64,000 nt of DNA. Source: an uncultured Bacteroidales bacterium (lineage in GTDB: Bacteria > Bacteroidota > Bacteroidia > Bacteroidales > Muribaculaceae). Both the position numbers and the translations under genes were made by a program. Location of the stretch: NCBI GenBank assembly GCA_902774055.1, contig CACYGX010000007.1, positions 1 through 64,000 of the forward strand. The letters are read 5' to 3'. Shown one piece after another: positions 24,325 to 34,900 of the stretch; positions within the stretch are counted from its first letter, which is position 1, and each line of letters starts with the position of its first letter. The notes under the pieces were generated by a model that worked only from the letters and a program-made list of their open reading frames with translations, was not told the origin of the DNA and did no database searches.

Positions 24325-26718
24325 TTACCACACGCCCTTCAACAGGTAGTCGATGAGTGTAGTGATATCATCAATGCTAACAACGCCGTCACCGTCAACA
24401 TCACCCATGGGATTCATGGTGCCCTTGAGCAAGATGTCGATGAGTTCAGTGAGGTCCTCAATGTTCACCTCACCATTGCCGTCAACGTCACCACGGATGC
24501 CCTCTCCTGCCTTGAGGAGAACCTCCTTGGTGTTACTCCACGTGCTCTGGGTGCCGTTCACATAGTAGGCCTTCACGCGATACAGGTAAGGAGTTGCGGG
24601 AACCAGACCGGTTACGGTGTAGAACTTGTCGGGGGTGATACCCTCAATCAGGCGATAGGTAGCATCGCCAGTCTCATTTCCAGCCCTCAAAGCAAAAGGC
24701 TCGGGATCGGTAATCTCACCACCATAGATCTTGATGCTCTGGATCTCGGGGTAGTAACCGGTAGTGATTCTGATTTGACCATGATCACCCACGGGGAGCA
24801 CAACCAGATAAGTTTTGAGTTCCTTTTCGAGGACGAGTTCCTCCTGGCCAAGGTCAGTCGATACAGTCAGCGTGGTTTTTGAGCCATTGGGATAAGCCTT
24901 AGCCTTGATAATGACGCTCACGATAGGAAAGCCCATCAGGTCACAGTTGGGGCTGAAGTAGCAGTTGCGGTTTGCCGATACAAAGCCACCGTCCAGGAAG
25001 AAGTAATTGCCCGTGAAGGTCCAGCCCTCAGGCAAGTAGTTCTCAGCATCCGATGCGTGGTTGGTGCTCTCCTGGGGCACGTCACTCCAGTCAGCCTCGG
25101 TGAGCAGGACTACGTCAGGCTTGGTCATCACCTCAAGGGTGTAGCTGGTAACGTTCTCGGGGGGAGTGTTGTCATTCCAGTCGGCACGGAACGAAGTAGC
25201 GGTAACGGTTGATTCATCAATGTTCTGCATAATGGGACGATGCAGCTCATAGTCCGATGAACCGTGCAGGGTAATCACGAAGTCCTCAACACCCGTGGTG
25301 CTGACAGTGATTGTAGCGGTATATTCGCCCTCGGTCAGGGGAGCGTAAGTCACGTTGATAGCCTCCTGAACCTTGTTGTCCTCGTTAGGAGTGAGAGCGC
25401 TCTTGTCAATGCTGAACACACCGTTCTCGTCATTCAGCGTCAAGGTCACGTTGCTCTCCAAGTTGCGGCCAGTGAGGGTGAATTGGCTGCTTGCAGTGTG
25501 GTTCTTGAAGCATGTCATCGACAACTCGTTATTGTCGGTCTTGAGGCGCGGAACCTTGATGGGGGGCTGGATACCGATAACCATCTGCTGGTACTGGTTA
25601 TAGCCATCAAATGCGTTCAGGGCATAGTAGTTGTTGGAAGTGCCACTCCAACCGAAGTTGATGTGATACTTGTTGGTGGTAGCGTCATAACCGTCAACAT
25701 TAAAGGCATGACCACCGCCGAACCATCCACCGCTGATGGCACAGAAGACGATGGGACGACCCTCGCTGAGTTCCTCTTGCATGATGGCAGCCCACTCGGC
25801 ATCGGTGTAAAGGGTTTGGCCTCCGCTATAGGCGCTGGTCTTCTTCACCACCTGAACGGTCTCCTCATCATAGCCTAAGAGCTTGAAGGCATCAGCAATC
25901 AGGACAACACTATCGGCATCAATACCACTACCATCGACGCCATAGGCCATGTGCTCAGCCTGACCCACATAGCGCATCAGCGTAGCGACAGCATTGGCTT
26001 GGGTTGTATTGTAACCGCTGGTGTAGCGATCAAGCATATTATCCCAGTCAAAAGTCACAGGAGGCAGAGCGGGAACATTGACATAAGTAGTACCGCCCCA
26101 TGACGAAGTACTCAATTCGCACTTGTAAGCAGGAATTTCGGGAGTCTCAAAATCAGGATACTTCCAGTAGTGGAACACCATGGCAGCCGAGGTGGCGGGG
26201 CAACCCGTCAAGCACTGGTAGCCATTGATTTTACACATATTCCAATAGGGAGCCTCTTGGTCCCACAGGGCAGTAAGCAACGGCTCAACCGATGCGGTAC
26301 GCAACGCGGGCGCCATCATCGACGGAGTCACTACCTGCATGCCTTCATGTGCCTGCAAGTACTCGATTTGCTCCTTGAAGGTCTCCAACCAACCCCTCAT
26401 GTTGCAGGGAATGGTGTTGATGTTAAGAGGAGCGTCGCCATAACCCAAGATTTCCTCTGCGCGGTCATCACCCGACACGATCACATAGCCATTTTGGGAA
26501 TTGAAGATGTAGTAAACAGCGCGGTCAAGCATCTTGGAGTTCATCTCGGTATGAGCGAGTTTCATTTCTCCAGAGATTGGCGCCATCAGTTTACCAGCAT
26601 ACAGTTTCTGCTGAACAAAATTCTGAGCTTTGGCTTGTGCTGTCCTCACATCGACAGGAGAAGCCAACAATTGAATTGCCGCAAACAAGACTGCAGCACA
26701 CAATAAGATTCTTCTCAT
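24325..26718 (-). CDS. Secreted C10 cysteine peptidase with dockerin (C10-1)
   Basis: 797 residues. Signal peptide 1-19; Spi/C10 propeptide to about 130 (AVYYIFNSQNGYVIVSGDDR); streptopain-like catalytic domain to about 385 with Cys173 (LTGCPATS) and His337 (GGGHAFNVDGYD); an Ig-like domain (about 395-490); an Fn3 domain split around an inserted beta module that begins LPEGWTFTGNYF; and a C-terminal dockerin with GDVDGNGEVNIED and GDVDGDGVVSIDD. It should be secreted as a zymogen that cleaves proteins outside the cell. The usual HVNWGW after the histidine reads HINFGW here. Its dockerin is canonical, unlike its neighbours: no Cys pair between repeats. It has its own promoter and terminator. 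Confidence 0.93.
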   Translation of the reverse strand: MRRILLCAAVLFAAIQLLASPVDVRTAQAKAQNFVQQKLYAGKLMAPISGEMKLAHTEMNSKMLDRAVYYIFNSQNGYVIVSGDDRAEEILGYGDAPLNINTIPCNMRGWLETFKEQIEYLQAHEGMQVVTPSMMAPALRTASVEPLLTALWDQEAPYWNMCKINGYQCLTGCPATSAAMVFHYWKYPDFETPEIPAYKCELSTSSWGGTTYVNVPALPPVTFDWDNMLDRYTSGYNTTQANAVATLMRYVGQAEHMAYGVDGSGIDADSVVLIADAFKLLGYDEETVQVVKKTSAYSGGQTLYTDAEWAAIMQEELSEGRPIVFCAISGGWFGGGHAFNVDGYDATTNKYHINFGWSGTSNNYYALNAFDGYNQYQQMVIGIQPPIKVPRLKTDNNELSMTCFKNHTASSQFTLTGRNLESNVTLTLNDENGVFSIDKSALTPNEDNKVQEAINVTYAPLTEGEYTATITVSTTGVEDFVITLHGSSDYELHRPIMQNIDESTVTATSFRADWNDNTPPENVTSYTLEVMTKPDVVLLTEADWSDVPQESTNHASDAENYLPEGWTFTGNYFFLDGGFVSANRNCYFSPNCDLMGFPIVSVIIKAKAYPNGSKTTLTVSTDLGQEELVLEKELKTYLVVLPVGDHGQIRITTGYYPEIQSIKIYGGEITDPEPFALRAGNETGDATYRLIEGITPDKFYTVTGLVPATPYLYRVKAYYVNGTQSTWSNTKEVLLKAGEGIRGDVDGNGEVNIEDLTELIDILLKGTMNPMGDVDGDGVVSIDDITTLIDYLLKGVW

Positions 26719-26822
26719 AAAAGTATAAAATGTTGATTATTAAATGGTTAATTCTTATGCTTCAGCTATTAAAAACGATTATATCACTCTATTACCAGTT
26801 AATATAGTGCATAAAACGTTTG

Positions 26823-26830
26823 CAAAATTA
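26823..26830 (-). promoter_or_regulatory. Promoter -7 box of C10-1
   Basis: TAATTTTG on the minus strand, about 105 bp before the start codon, with GTTG 20 bp further upstream in place of TTTG. Confidence 0.5.
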
Positions 26831-26948
26831 CACCAAAAACAATAAAAAAACAACTTTTTACCCTAAAATATCAAAAGAAATAAATCACTTTCCTGCCAAA
26901 ATGTTTTGGAGACCATAGGTTCGGCCCAATTTATACAGGAAAAGAGCA

Positions 26949-26989
26949 TGGCGGCCCTCTACCCTTTTTGGGGGTTGAAGAGTCGCCAT
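26949..26989 (-). terminator. Terminator-like hairpin after C10-2
   Basis: ATGGCG (26949-26954) and CGCCAT (26984-26989) close a compound hairpin whose inner part pairs CTCT/ACCC with GGGG/AGAG. It is located 25 bp after the stop of the 27015-29387 gene. Confidence 0.5.
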
Positions 26990-27014
26990 ACTATGGTTAT
27001 AGGGCTATGATGAA

Positions 27015-29387
27015 TCAGCTGAGGCCCAGCAAGATATCGATGAGGGCCGACACATCGCCAATGCTCACATTCTCGTCACCATCGATGTCTGCACAGACGA
27101 GGCAAATGGTGTTGTCCACACCCAGCAAGTAATCAATCAGGCTGGAAACGTCAGCGATGTTTACCGACTCATCGTGGTTGACGTCGCCCAGATCAAAGTT
27201 GTGTCCACCGTCAACGAGCGTTACAATCTGGGTCTCACTCCAGTCGCTCTCGGTGCCATCGGTGTAATGGGCCTTGACCTGATAGAAGAAAGTCTCGCCA
27301 GCGGTAAGGTCCTTCACGGTATAGGATTTGCCCGTGATTTCAGTGATCAGGCGATAGTTGGCATCGCCACTCTCGGTCGATTTGAGGGTGGCGGCAGTAG
27401 CGTCGCCAGCATAAATCTTGATGGCCCTGATCATGGGATAGTAACCAGCCTTGAACGAAATCTTGTCGCCCTCGGCACAATCAAGCACAACCTTGGTTGA
27501 CGCATAGTAGAACGGCAATTCAATGGTCTGGCTGGCCATACTCGTAGAAATGGTCAATTCTGACGGGTCACCCCACGAGCCATAACTGCGGGCAATGACC
27601 TCGACAGTCACCTTATCATAGCCCTTAAGGTTCAAGGCATCGGTGGTGATGACGCTGTTGCGATAAGGCATGATGCATCCGCCCTCGAGATTGAACTCGG
27701 TACCCGTGAACGACCAGCCCTCGGGCAGGTAGTCGGTAGCATGCGAAGCCTGGTTGGTGGGACTCATCTTGGGCAAGGTGCTGAAGTCAGCCTCCTCGAG
27801 CAGGATATAGTCAGGCTTGCTATAGACCTCAAGGGTATAGCCGTTCACGTTGTTGGCGGGCGTCTCGTCGGTCCAGTTGGCTCGGAACGAGGTGAGCGTA
27901 ATGCCTGACGGGGCAGCGGGTTGCAACACGGGCGGATAGATCTCGAGCGGTGCGTTGCCATGGAGTGTGATGGTCATGGGGGCAGCGCCGTCGCTGGTGC
28001 AAACGATGGTGGCAGCATTTGTTCCGATAACCTGAGGGGTATAGGTAACCGTGATGTCGCAACCGGCATTGGCAACATCTTTATCTACAGTAACGGCATC
28101 GAGGCTGAACACACCGTCGACATCGTTCAGCGTCAGGGTCACATCCTCAGTCAAGTTAGTGCCCTTGAGACTGATTGTGGCACTGGAGGGCTTGCCTAAA
28201 TAAGCCTGCATGTCAACCACATTGGGATAAGCCTGGAGGCGCGGATTCTGGTAATCGGCAGGCGGCTGGATGCCGATGACCATCTGTTGGCCAGTGCCGA
28301 AGGTGTTGCCGTTATAAGTAAAAGCATTCAAGGCGAAGAAGCCGTTTCCCCTGCCATTCCAGCCCCAGTTCACGTGAAAATTGCCGTCGGCATCATAACC
28401 GTCAATATTGAAGGCATGTCCCGCGCCCGTCGTGTTTTCATAGGCACAATAGACGATGGGGCGGCCTGCCGAGAGTTCAACCTGCATCAGAGTGGCCCAT
28501 TGGGCATCGCTATAATTGGCATATCCCAGGTCATCCGACTTGAACAAGAGTTGGGCGTTCTGGTCATACTCAAAAAACTTGACAGCACGCAAGATGTCAT
28601 TACCATAGGCACCACTGCCGCTGATGGTATAATCCATCTCCTCGACCTGTCCGATATAGCGCATCAAGTGGGCGACAGCGCTGGCCTGAGCGGCATTATA
28701 GCCTTCGGTGTATCTGTCAAGCATATTGGCCCAGTCAAAAACCGTGGGAGGCAGTTCGGGCAACGAGACGCCATAGGTCGGCATGGTGTAGGGCGGTACT
28801 GTGGGTGTTTGCTGCTGAGGGTATTTCCAGTAGTGGAAAACCATCGACAGCGAGGTGGCAGGACAACCCGTATAGCAAGTATCAGTGCCAAAAACGGGGC
28901 ATTCGTTCCAGTAGGGCGCATCCTGGCTCCACTGGGCCGTGAGCAACGGATTCACTGACTGATCAACCCGCTGGGGCGCCTTCAGCGAGGCATTATTCAC
29001 CTGAATGCCAGGATTGTCCTGAAGATACTCCAGCTGGTGCTTGTAGAGCGACAGCCAATACTTCATGTTGGCGGGCATAGCGTTCAAGTCAAGGGCACGA
29101 TCACCATAGGCCAAAATATCACGCGCGCGGTCGTCACCCGACACTACGACAAAGCCGTCGTTGGCGCCAAAGATGTAATAGACTGGTAGTGTGGCGTTTT
29201 TGGTATTCTTCTCGATATAGACGAGTTTGAAGTCACTGGTTGACGAGGCCATCATTCGTCCATTAGTGGCTTGACTGGACAAGAAGCGTTGAGCCTTGAG
29301 CAGCGCCGAAGCCTGATCAACATTAGCCGACCAGATTTGGGTTGCCGACAACAAGAGTACGGCAAGAAACAGATGAATTCTTTTCAT
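27015..29387 (-). CDS. Secreted C10 cysteine peptidase with CxxC-dockerin (C10-2)
   Basis: 790 residues. Signal peptide 1-20; Spi-type propeptide (YYIFGANDGFVVVSGDDRAR) to about 130; catalytic domain with Cys175 (YTGCPATS), His324 (GAGHAFNIDGYD) and a conserved HVNWGWNG; Ig-like domain about 395-485; split Fn3 with an inserted LPEGWSFTG-type module; dockerin at the end. The dockerin repeats DVNHDESVNIAD and DIDGDENVSIGD are joined by a linker containing CLVC. All catalytic marks are intact, so it is probably active. The -7 box TACCTTTG lies 43 bp upstream of the ATG. Confidence 0.93.
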   Translation of the reverse strand: MKRIHLFLAVLLLSATQIWSANVDQASALLKAQRFLSSQATNGRMMASSTSDFKLVYIEKNTKNATLPVYYIFGANDGFVVVSGDDRARDILAYGDRALDLNAMPANMKYWLSLYKHQLEYLQDNPGIQVNNASLKAPQRVDQSVNPLLTAQWSQDAPYWNECPVFGTDTCYTGCPATSLSMVFHYWKYPQQQTPTVPPYTMPTYGVSLPELPPTVFDWANMLDRYTEGYNAAQASAVAHLMRYIGQVEEMDYTISGSGAYGNDILRAVKFFEYDQNAQLLFKSDDLGYANYSDAQWATLMQVELSAGRPIVYCAYENTTGAGHAFNIDGYDADGNFHVNWGWNGRGNGFFALNAFTYNGNTFGTGQQMVIGIQPPADYQNPRLQAYPNVVDMQAYLGKPSSATISLKGTNLTEDVTLTLNDVDGVFSLDAVTVDKDVANAGCDITVTYTPQVIGTNAATIVCTSDGAAPMTITLHGNAPLEIYPPVLQPAAPSGITLTSFRANWTDETPANNVNGYTLEVYSKPDYILLEEADFSTLPKMSPTNQASHATDYLPEGWSFTGTEFNLEGGCIMPYRNSVITTDALNLKGYDKVTVEVIARSYGSWGDPSELTISTSMASQTIELPFYYASTKVVLDCAEGDKISFKAGYYPMIRAIKIYAGDATAATLKSTESGDANYRLITEITGKSYTVKDLTAGETFFYQVKAHYTDGTESDWSETQIVTLVDGGHNFDLGDVNHDESVNIADVSSLIDYLLGVDNTICLVCADIDGDENVSIGDVSALIDILLGLS

Positions 29388-29429
29388 TGGGTTTATGTTT
29401 TGTTACAAAAGGTTGTTAGTTAATGGCGG

Positions 29430-29437
29430 CAAAGGTA
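29430..29437 (-). promoter_or_regulatory. Probable -7 box of C10-2
   Basis: TACCTTTG on the minus strand matches TAnnTTTG, 43 bp before the ATG. The -33 element is unclear. Confidence 0.4.
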
Positions 29438-29477
29438 ATACATCTACCTCAATCTTTGCCCATAAGTCCCATTAAAA

Positions 29478-29517
29478 ATCGTGGGATAAGGAAAAAGCAC
29501 ATCCCTCACCCCACGAT
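29478..29517 (-). terminator. Terminator-like hairpin after C10-3
   Basis: ATCGTGGG (29478-29485) and CCCACGAT (29510-29517) form a perfect 8-bp stem with a long loop, 21 bp beyond the stop of the 29539 gene. Confidence 0.5.
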
Positions 29518-29538
29518 AATGGTTATCACTCGATTGTG

Positions 29539-31674
29539 TTAAAGGCTCAACAGCATGTCAATAAGAGCGCTGACATCGGCAATGGTCACACCGTCCTTGC
29601 CATTCACATCGGCACAGATGGTGCAGATGGGATTGTTCTCGTTATCCAGCAGATAGTCGATGAGGGCGCTCACGTCGGCAATGGTCACACCATCTTTATG
29701 GTTCACATCGCCCACCTCATAGTCATGGGGAGCAGGGCCATTGTCAACGAGGGTCACCGTCTCCATGTTGCTCCAAGCGCTTCGGGTACCATTCTCATAA
29801 TAGGCCCTGACACGATAGGTGAAGGTGCCGCCAGCGGCGAGGTTGCTCACGGTGTAGAACTTGTTGGTGATATCGGTAATCACGCGAGAAGTGGAGTCGC
29901 CCTCCTCAACAGGAAGCCTATAGACCATCTTGGCAGCATCGGCCGTAGCACTGTAGATATCGATTTGGGCAATGACAACGCGCTTGCTGCTTTCGGTGGT
30001 GGCAAAGGTCACCTTCTGATTCTCATTGGGTTCACAATTAAGGACAACAGTATAACTGTTCTCGGCGCTCACGGTAACTGTTGCCATGCTGTTACCACAT
30101 GCAATGATTACAGGCACATCGGTATCAGAGCTAAATGGCAACATGGTAACGACTACCGTCATCTTGCCTCCGCTCTGGGTCATATCGAGGGCTGGCGTCG
30201 TCAGCGAGCCGGTATAGCCATTGCCACCCAAGCGCAAACCACGGCGGTTTTCATAGAGGTGGCTAAATTCCCAGCCCTTGTTCGTGCACAGATTATCAAT
30301 TTTAGTGAGTTCACGTGATCCATTTTCCGAGCATCCGGGGAAGGTCTCGGTGAAGACTTTTTCATACACACCAGGCTCACTGCCGTCATCAGTGTTCACC
30401 TCCAGCGTGTAGCTGGTGACGTTCTCGGCAGGGGTCTCGTCGGTCCAGTCGGCACGGAACGAGGTCAGGGTGATATAGTCCTCGTTGGCGGGTAGCATCA
30501 CGGGGTCATAGGCCTCGATGGGTGCGGGAGGCTCAATGCCCATGACCATCAATTCGCCCAGGCTATAGCTGTAACCCTGATTGTTGAAGGCACGCAAGGC
30601 GAAATAGCCGTTACCCGTGCCACTCCAGCCCCAGTTGATGGAGTACAAGCCACTGCCGGCATCGTAGCCATCGACATTGAAGGCGTGGCCATAGAACGAG
30701 TTATAGGCACTGCTATAGCTGTAAGCGCAATAGACCACGGGACGACCAGCGGCGAGCTCTTCCTGGAGCATCACACTCCAGTCAGCATCGTTGATGATCA
30801 TGTCTTCGCCATGCGTGTCAAAGTTCAGTGTCGCTTTATACTCGACATGGGCATTCACATAGCCAAACAGGTGGCAAGCACGCAGGATGTCATCCTCCCA
30901 GGCCTCGCTACCCTCATTGGTGTAGTCCATCTCCTCGGCCTGGCCAATGTAGCGCATGAGCCATGCCACAGCATTCCGCTGAGTGTCATTGGCGCTAAAG
31001 TTGTACACTGGCAGCATGTTAGCCCAGTCAAAGGTGATTGAAGGCAACGGGGGAAGGATAAACTTGCGGGTACGGGTCGTGTAACCGGGGACCTCGGGCG
31101 TGGGCTGTGTGGGATACTGCCACTTGTAGAAAATCTGAGCCAGCGAGGTGGTGGCGCAACCGGTCAAGCCACGGCGGTCACCGTCCATGGGGCACTGGTT
31201 GTAGTAGGGGTAACCCTGGTCCCACTTGGCCTCGAGCATCGGCTCAATGGTCTCGGTGCGATTGGCCGTCAACTTGGGCTGTTCTACCACCAGGCCAGGA
31301 TGTGCCTGCAGGTACTCGATTTGACCCTTGTAGTTGTCCAGCCAGAACTTCATGTTCTCGGGCAGGGTATTCATATCATTCAGCGGATGGTCGCCATAGC
31401 CCAGAATCTGCTGAGCGCGGTCATCACCCGCTACAATGACAAAGCCGTTATCGGTGTTAACGACATAATAGGCGGCCTTATTGGCATTGGTCGAATTCAG
31501 TTCCTGATGCATCCATCTGACAGTAGGGGCCACAGGAGCATTGAAACCGTTTCTAGCGGCTTGACCCATGAGGAAACGCTGTGCTAACGTTTTTGCTGAC
31601 AGTGCATCAACATCAGCAGCCATTCCTTGCATCGCCACTAACAGGAGGGCGGCAAAAAGAAGTAATTTTCTCAT
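29539..31674 (-). CDS. Secreted C10 cysteine peptidase with CxxC-dockerin (C10-3)
   Basis: 711 residues, the shortest paralogue. Signal peptide 1-19; propeptide (YYVVNTDNGFVIVAGDDRAQ); catalytic domain with Cys173 (LTGCATTS), His330 (YGHAFNVDGYD) and SINWGWSG. The Ig-like domain seen in the neighbours is missing: Fn3 follows the peptidase directly. The Fn3 insert is of a third type (GWEFSHLYENRRGLRLGG, then TPALDMTQSGGKMTVVV). The dockerin has DVNHKDGVTIAD and DVNGKDGVTIAD with CTIC between them. It has its own -7 box at 31746-31753. Confidence 0.93.
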   Translation of the reverse strand: MRKLLLFAALLLVAMQGMAADVDALSAKTLAQRFLMGQAARNGFNAPVAPTVRWMHQELNSTNANKAAYYVVNTDNGFVIVAGDDRAQQILGYGDHPLNDMNTLPENMKFWLDNYKGQIEYLQAHPGLVVEQPKLTANRTETIEPMLEAKWDQGYPYYNQCPMDGDRRGLTGCATTSLAQIFYKWQYPTQPTPEVPGYTTRTRKFILPPLPSITFDWANMLPVYNFSANDTQRNAVAWLMRYIGQAEEMDYTNEGSEAWEDDILRACHLFGYVNAHVEYKATLNFDTHGEDMIINDADWSVMLQEELAAGRPVVYCAYSYSSAYNSFYGHAFNVDGYDAGSGLYSINWGWSGTGNGYFALRAFNNQGYSYSLGELMVMGIEPPAPIEAYDPVMLPANEDYITLTSFRADWTDETPAENVTSYTLEVNTDDGSEPGVYEKVFTETFPGCSENGSRELTKIDNLCTNKGWEFSHLYENRRGLRLGGNGYTGSLTTPALDMTQSGGKMTVVVTMLPFSSDTDVPVIIACGNSMATVTVSAENSYTVVLNCEPNENQKVTFATTESSKRVVIAQIDIYSATADAAKMVYRLPVEEGDSTSRVITDITNKFYTVSNLAAGGTFTYRVRAYYENGTRSAWSNMETVTLVDNGPAPHDYEVGDVNHKDGVTIADVSALIDYLLDNENNPICTICADVNGKDGVTIADVSALIDMLLSL

Positions 31675-31745
31675 AAAAAAAGTGTTATTGATATGGTTAA
31701 ATAAATTGATTGGTTAGATTCAGTCACTAGAGTTTAGAAGATGGA

Positions 31746-31753
31746 CAAAGGTA
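31746..31753 (-). promoter_or_regulatory. Probable -7 box of C10-3
   Basis: TACCTTTG on the minus strand, 72 bp before the ATG of the 29539-31674 gene. No clear -33 box. Confidence 0.4.
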
Positions 31754-31844
31754 GAGAAAAAAATACATATAACTGTCAATTATGGCAGAATACTTACTAA
31801 AAACTATCAATTTTCCAACACCAGGCCCCGACATAAAGCAAAAC

Positions 31845-31880
31845 TGTGGGGCAAGGGAGTTTGTTTTCCCCTGCCCCACA
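31845..31880 (-). terminator. Terminator hairpin after C10-4
   Basis: TGTGGGGCA (31845-31853) and TGCCCCACA (31872-31880) form a perfect 9-bp stem, with further pairing of AGGGA and TCCCC inside. Located 28 bp after the stop of the 31909 gene. Confidence 0.65.
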
Positions 31881-31908
31881 ACAGTGTTTAATTAAGGTTT
31901 AATACCTA

Positions 31909-34900
31909 TTAATTCTCCAAGAGGTAATCAATAAGGGCGCTCACGTCGGCAATGGTCACGCCATCCTTGCCATTCACATCGGCACAGATCGTGCAGCAGG
32001 GGTTGCTGCTATCCAGCAGATAGTCGATCAGGGCGCTCACATCGGCAATGGTCACACCATCTTTATGGTTAACGTCGCCAAGCTGATAGCCGTGGCCGTT
32101 CTCGAACAGGGTAACCTCCTCGATGTTGCTCCAGTCGCTCTCGGTACCATCGAGATAGATGGCCTTAACCTTGTAGAGGAAGGTACCTCCGGCAGTCAGG
32201 TTCTCAACGGTGTAGAACTTGTCGGTAATACCCTCGATCAAGCGGTAATCGGCACCGCCCGTCTCGGTGGCATTGAAGGTAACAGCGGTAGCGTCGCCAG
32301 AATAAACCTCGATCTGGGCGATATCGGGTGAGTACTGATCCTCGGGCGAGGTAATCGTGATTACATCACCAGTGCTGCCAGTTACTACCCAGCTGTGGCT
32401 GCTGCTATTACTCATGTTATACTCGACAGCTGCGGTCTGGGTGGAACCCACTACAAACCTGCCGCTACCATACTGACTATTGGCGGTGGTAAGCTTCAGG
32501 GTGAAGGTCTTGTTCTCGTAGCCTGCGGGGATGGTATACTTGATGTAGCCATCGGTGGTTGCTGACTGGTGGGTAGCGTTGCGGAAGTAGATGGCACCAT
32601 AGCCGCCATAGACGTTTTCGCCAGACCAAGGTCCGTCGATAGAGGCGATCAATTCAGGTTCGGGCTCGGGCTCTTCAACCTTGGCATTTACCTCGAGGGT
32701 ATAGCTGCTTACATTTCCGGCAGGAGTCTGGTCGGACCAGTCAGCGCGGAACTTGGTGAGGTTGATGTACTGCTCGTCGGCGGGCTGCATCACGGGAACA
32801 GCCTTGGCAAGGGTTGCTGTACCATTCAGGGCGACTGTCACATTCTCGGCATCAGCACTGCTCAAGGTTATTGTAGCGTTTTGAGTGCCAAAGGCCGTGG
32901 GGGCATAGGTAACGGTAACATCCTTACCGTTCATGGCATCGGCGGCGCTGATGGTCGTCGGGGTGATGCTGTAAACACCATTTTCATCGGTCAAAGCCAG
33001 GGTTACGTTACCCGTGAGGTTAGCACCACTCACGTTGATGGTGGCGGTAGCGGTCTCACCCGTGTTGGCGGTCATCTCAACAGCAGTTGGATTCACGCTG
33101 ATAACGGGATTGGTATTCTCAAGCAGGGTTACTTCCTTAACGTTACTCTTGGCAATGGCGTCATTAACGTAGTTGGCTACAACATAGAAGTTGAATGTAC
33201 CACCCTCGGTGAGGCCGGTAACAGTGTAACTCTTGCCCGTGATACCCGTGATGACACGGTAAGTTGCATCACCGGTCTCGGTGGCCTTGAGCTGAACGGA
33301 GGTGAGGTCGCCAGCATATACCTTCATGTACCTCAAGTCAGGCATGCCGCTAGAGGTGAGTTTCACATAGTCGTTGGTGGAACAATTCAGAACGAAGGTG
33401 TACCAATTGAACGAGCTGCCAGAAGGAACTGTCTGGGTCTTAGAGTCAACGCTGGTGGCCACGGTGATGGTGTTGTCCCCCTCGTAGGGCTGAGAGTAAA
33501 CCATCACAGTCACCTTGTCATAGCCCGTGAGGTCGTAGTTACAGCTCTGAACATAGCCGTTGGTGCTCAAGTAGCATGAATTGGTGGTGTTGTAATACTT
33601 CAGGTTGTATTGAGTCCAGCCGGTGGGCACGGTAGCTGCAGCTGTCCAGTCGGTGGTGTCGAGCAGCGCAGCTTCGGGTTGGATGGGATGAGACTCATCT
33701 TGAACATACAGGGTATAGCTCTCCACGTTCTCGGCAGGGGTCTGGTCGGTCCAGGTGGCAGTGAACGATGTCATCGTGACATTGGTGGCGTCGAGCATCA
33801 CGGGAGCATAGGTCTCCAGGGGAGCAGCCTCGGCGGTACCGTTGAGCTTGACAGTCACGGCCTCGGCATCGGTGCTGGTCAACGTAACAGTAGCCTCATG
33901 GGTGCCCACTGCAGCGGGATCATAGGTTACAGTGACAGTCACACCATTCTCGGCCTGAGTGGCACTGATGCTGGTCGTGCTCAGCGAGAAGACATAATCG
34001 CCGCTGAGGGCCAAATTCACGTTGCTGGTGAGGTTGGCACCGGTAACGGTGAAGGTGGCGGTTACAGGAGTGCCCACAGTCGTGTTCATCGTGAGTGTGG
34101 CGGGGTTAACCGTAATTCTGGGATCGGTAAGGGCTCCAGCGGGAGGCTCGATGCCGATAATCATGGCCTCGCCATAGTTGAAGACGTAGGAGCCGGCTTG
34201 ACCGGTTGCACCAGTAGAAGTGGTGAAGTTGTGCAGTGTGCAATAGCCATTGCTGTCGCCGCTCCAACCCCAGTTCACGTAGTACTGGCCATTGGCATTC
34301 ACGCCAAACACGTTGAAGGCGTGACCTGCAGGCTGATAGCTGCTGCAGTCATAAGCCAGATACTCGATGGGGCGGCCGTTATGCAATTCATTCAGCATGA
34401 ACTCGTTCCACTGGGCATCGGTGTACTGCTGCGGGCCATTGGAGTAACTCCAACCCGATTGCTGGAGTTCGGTGAGCAGGAGGTACTGGGCATCGGTGTA
34501 ACCCATGTTGAGGACACCCTGGTAAATTTCGGGGTCGTTAGCACCACTGGCGCTGCTGCTGTAATAATAATCGGGAATAGACTGACCAGCATAGCGCATC
34601 AGCCATGCCACAGCATTGGCCTGAGCGGTTGAGTAGGAAGTATTGGTCGGGCCCGTGTACTCGTCGATGATGTTAGCCCAGTCAGCTGCGCGTTCAGGCA
34701 GAGCCGCAGCAGAAGCGCCTCCAGTACCCGATATAGCTGCACATGCAGGGTACGTCTCAGGCCATTTCCACTTGTAGTAGCACATACTCAGCGAGGTTGC
34801 CGGGCAGCCAGTGACAGAGTTAGAGGGGCACTGGTTATTGTAAGGAGAGCTCTGGTCCCAGTTGGCGGTTACCAGCGGTGCAACGGGGGTGGTGGCAAAC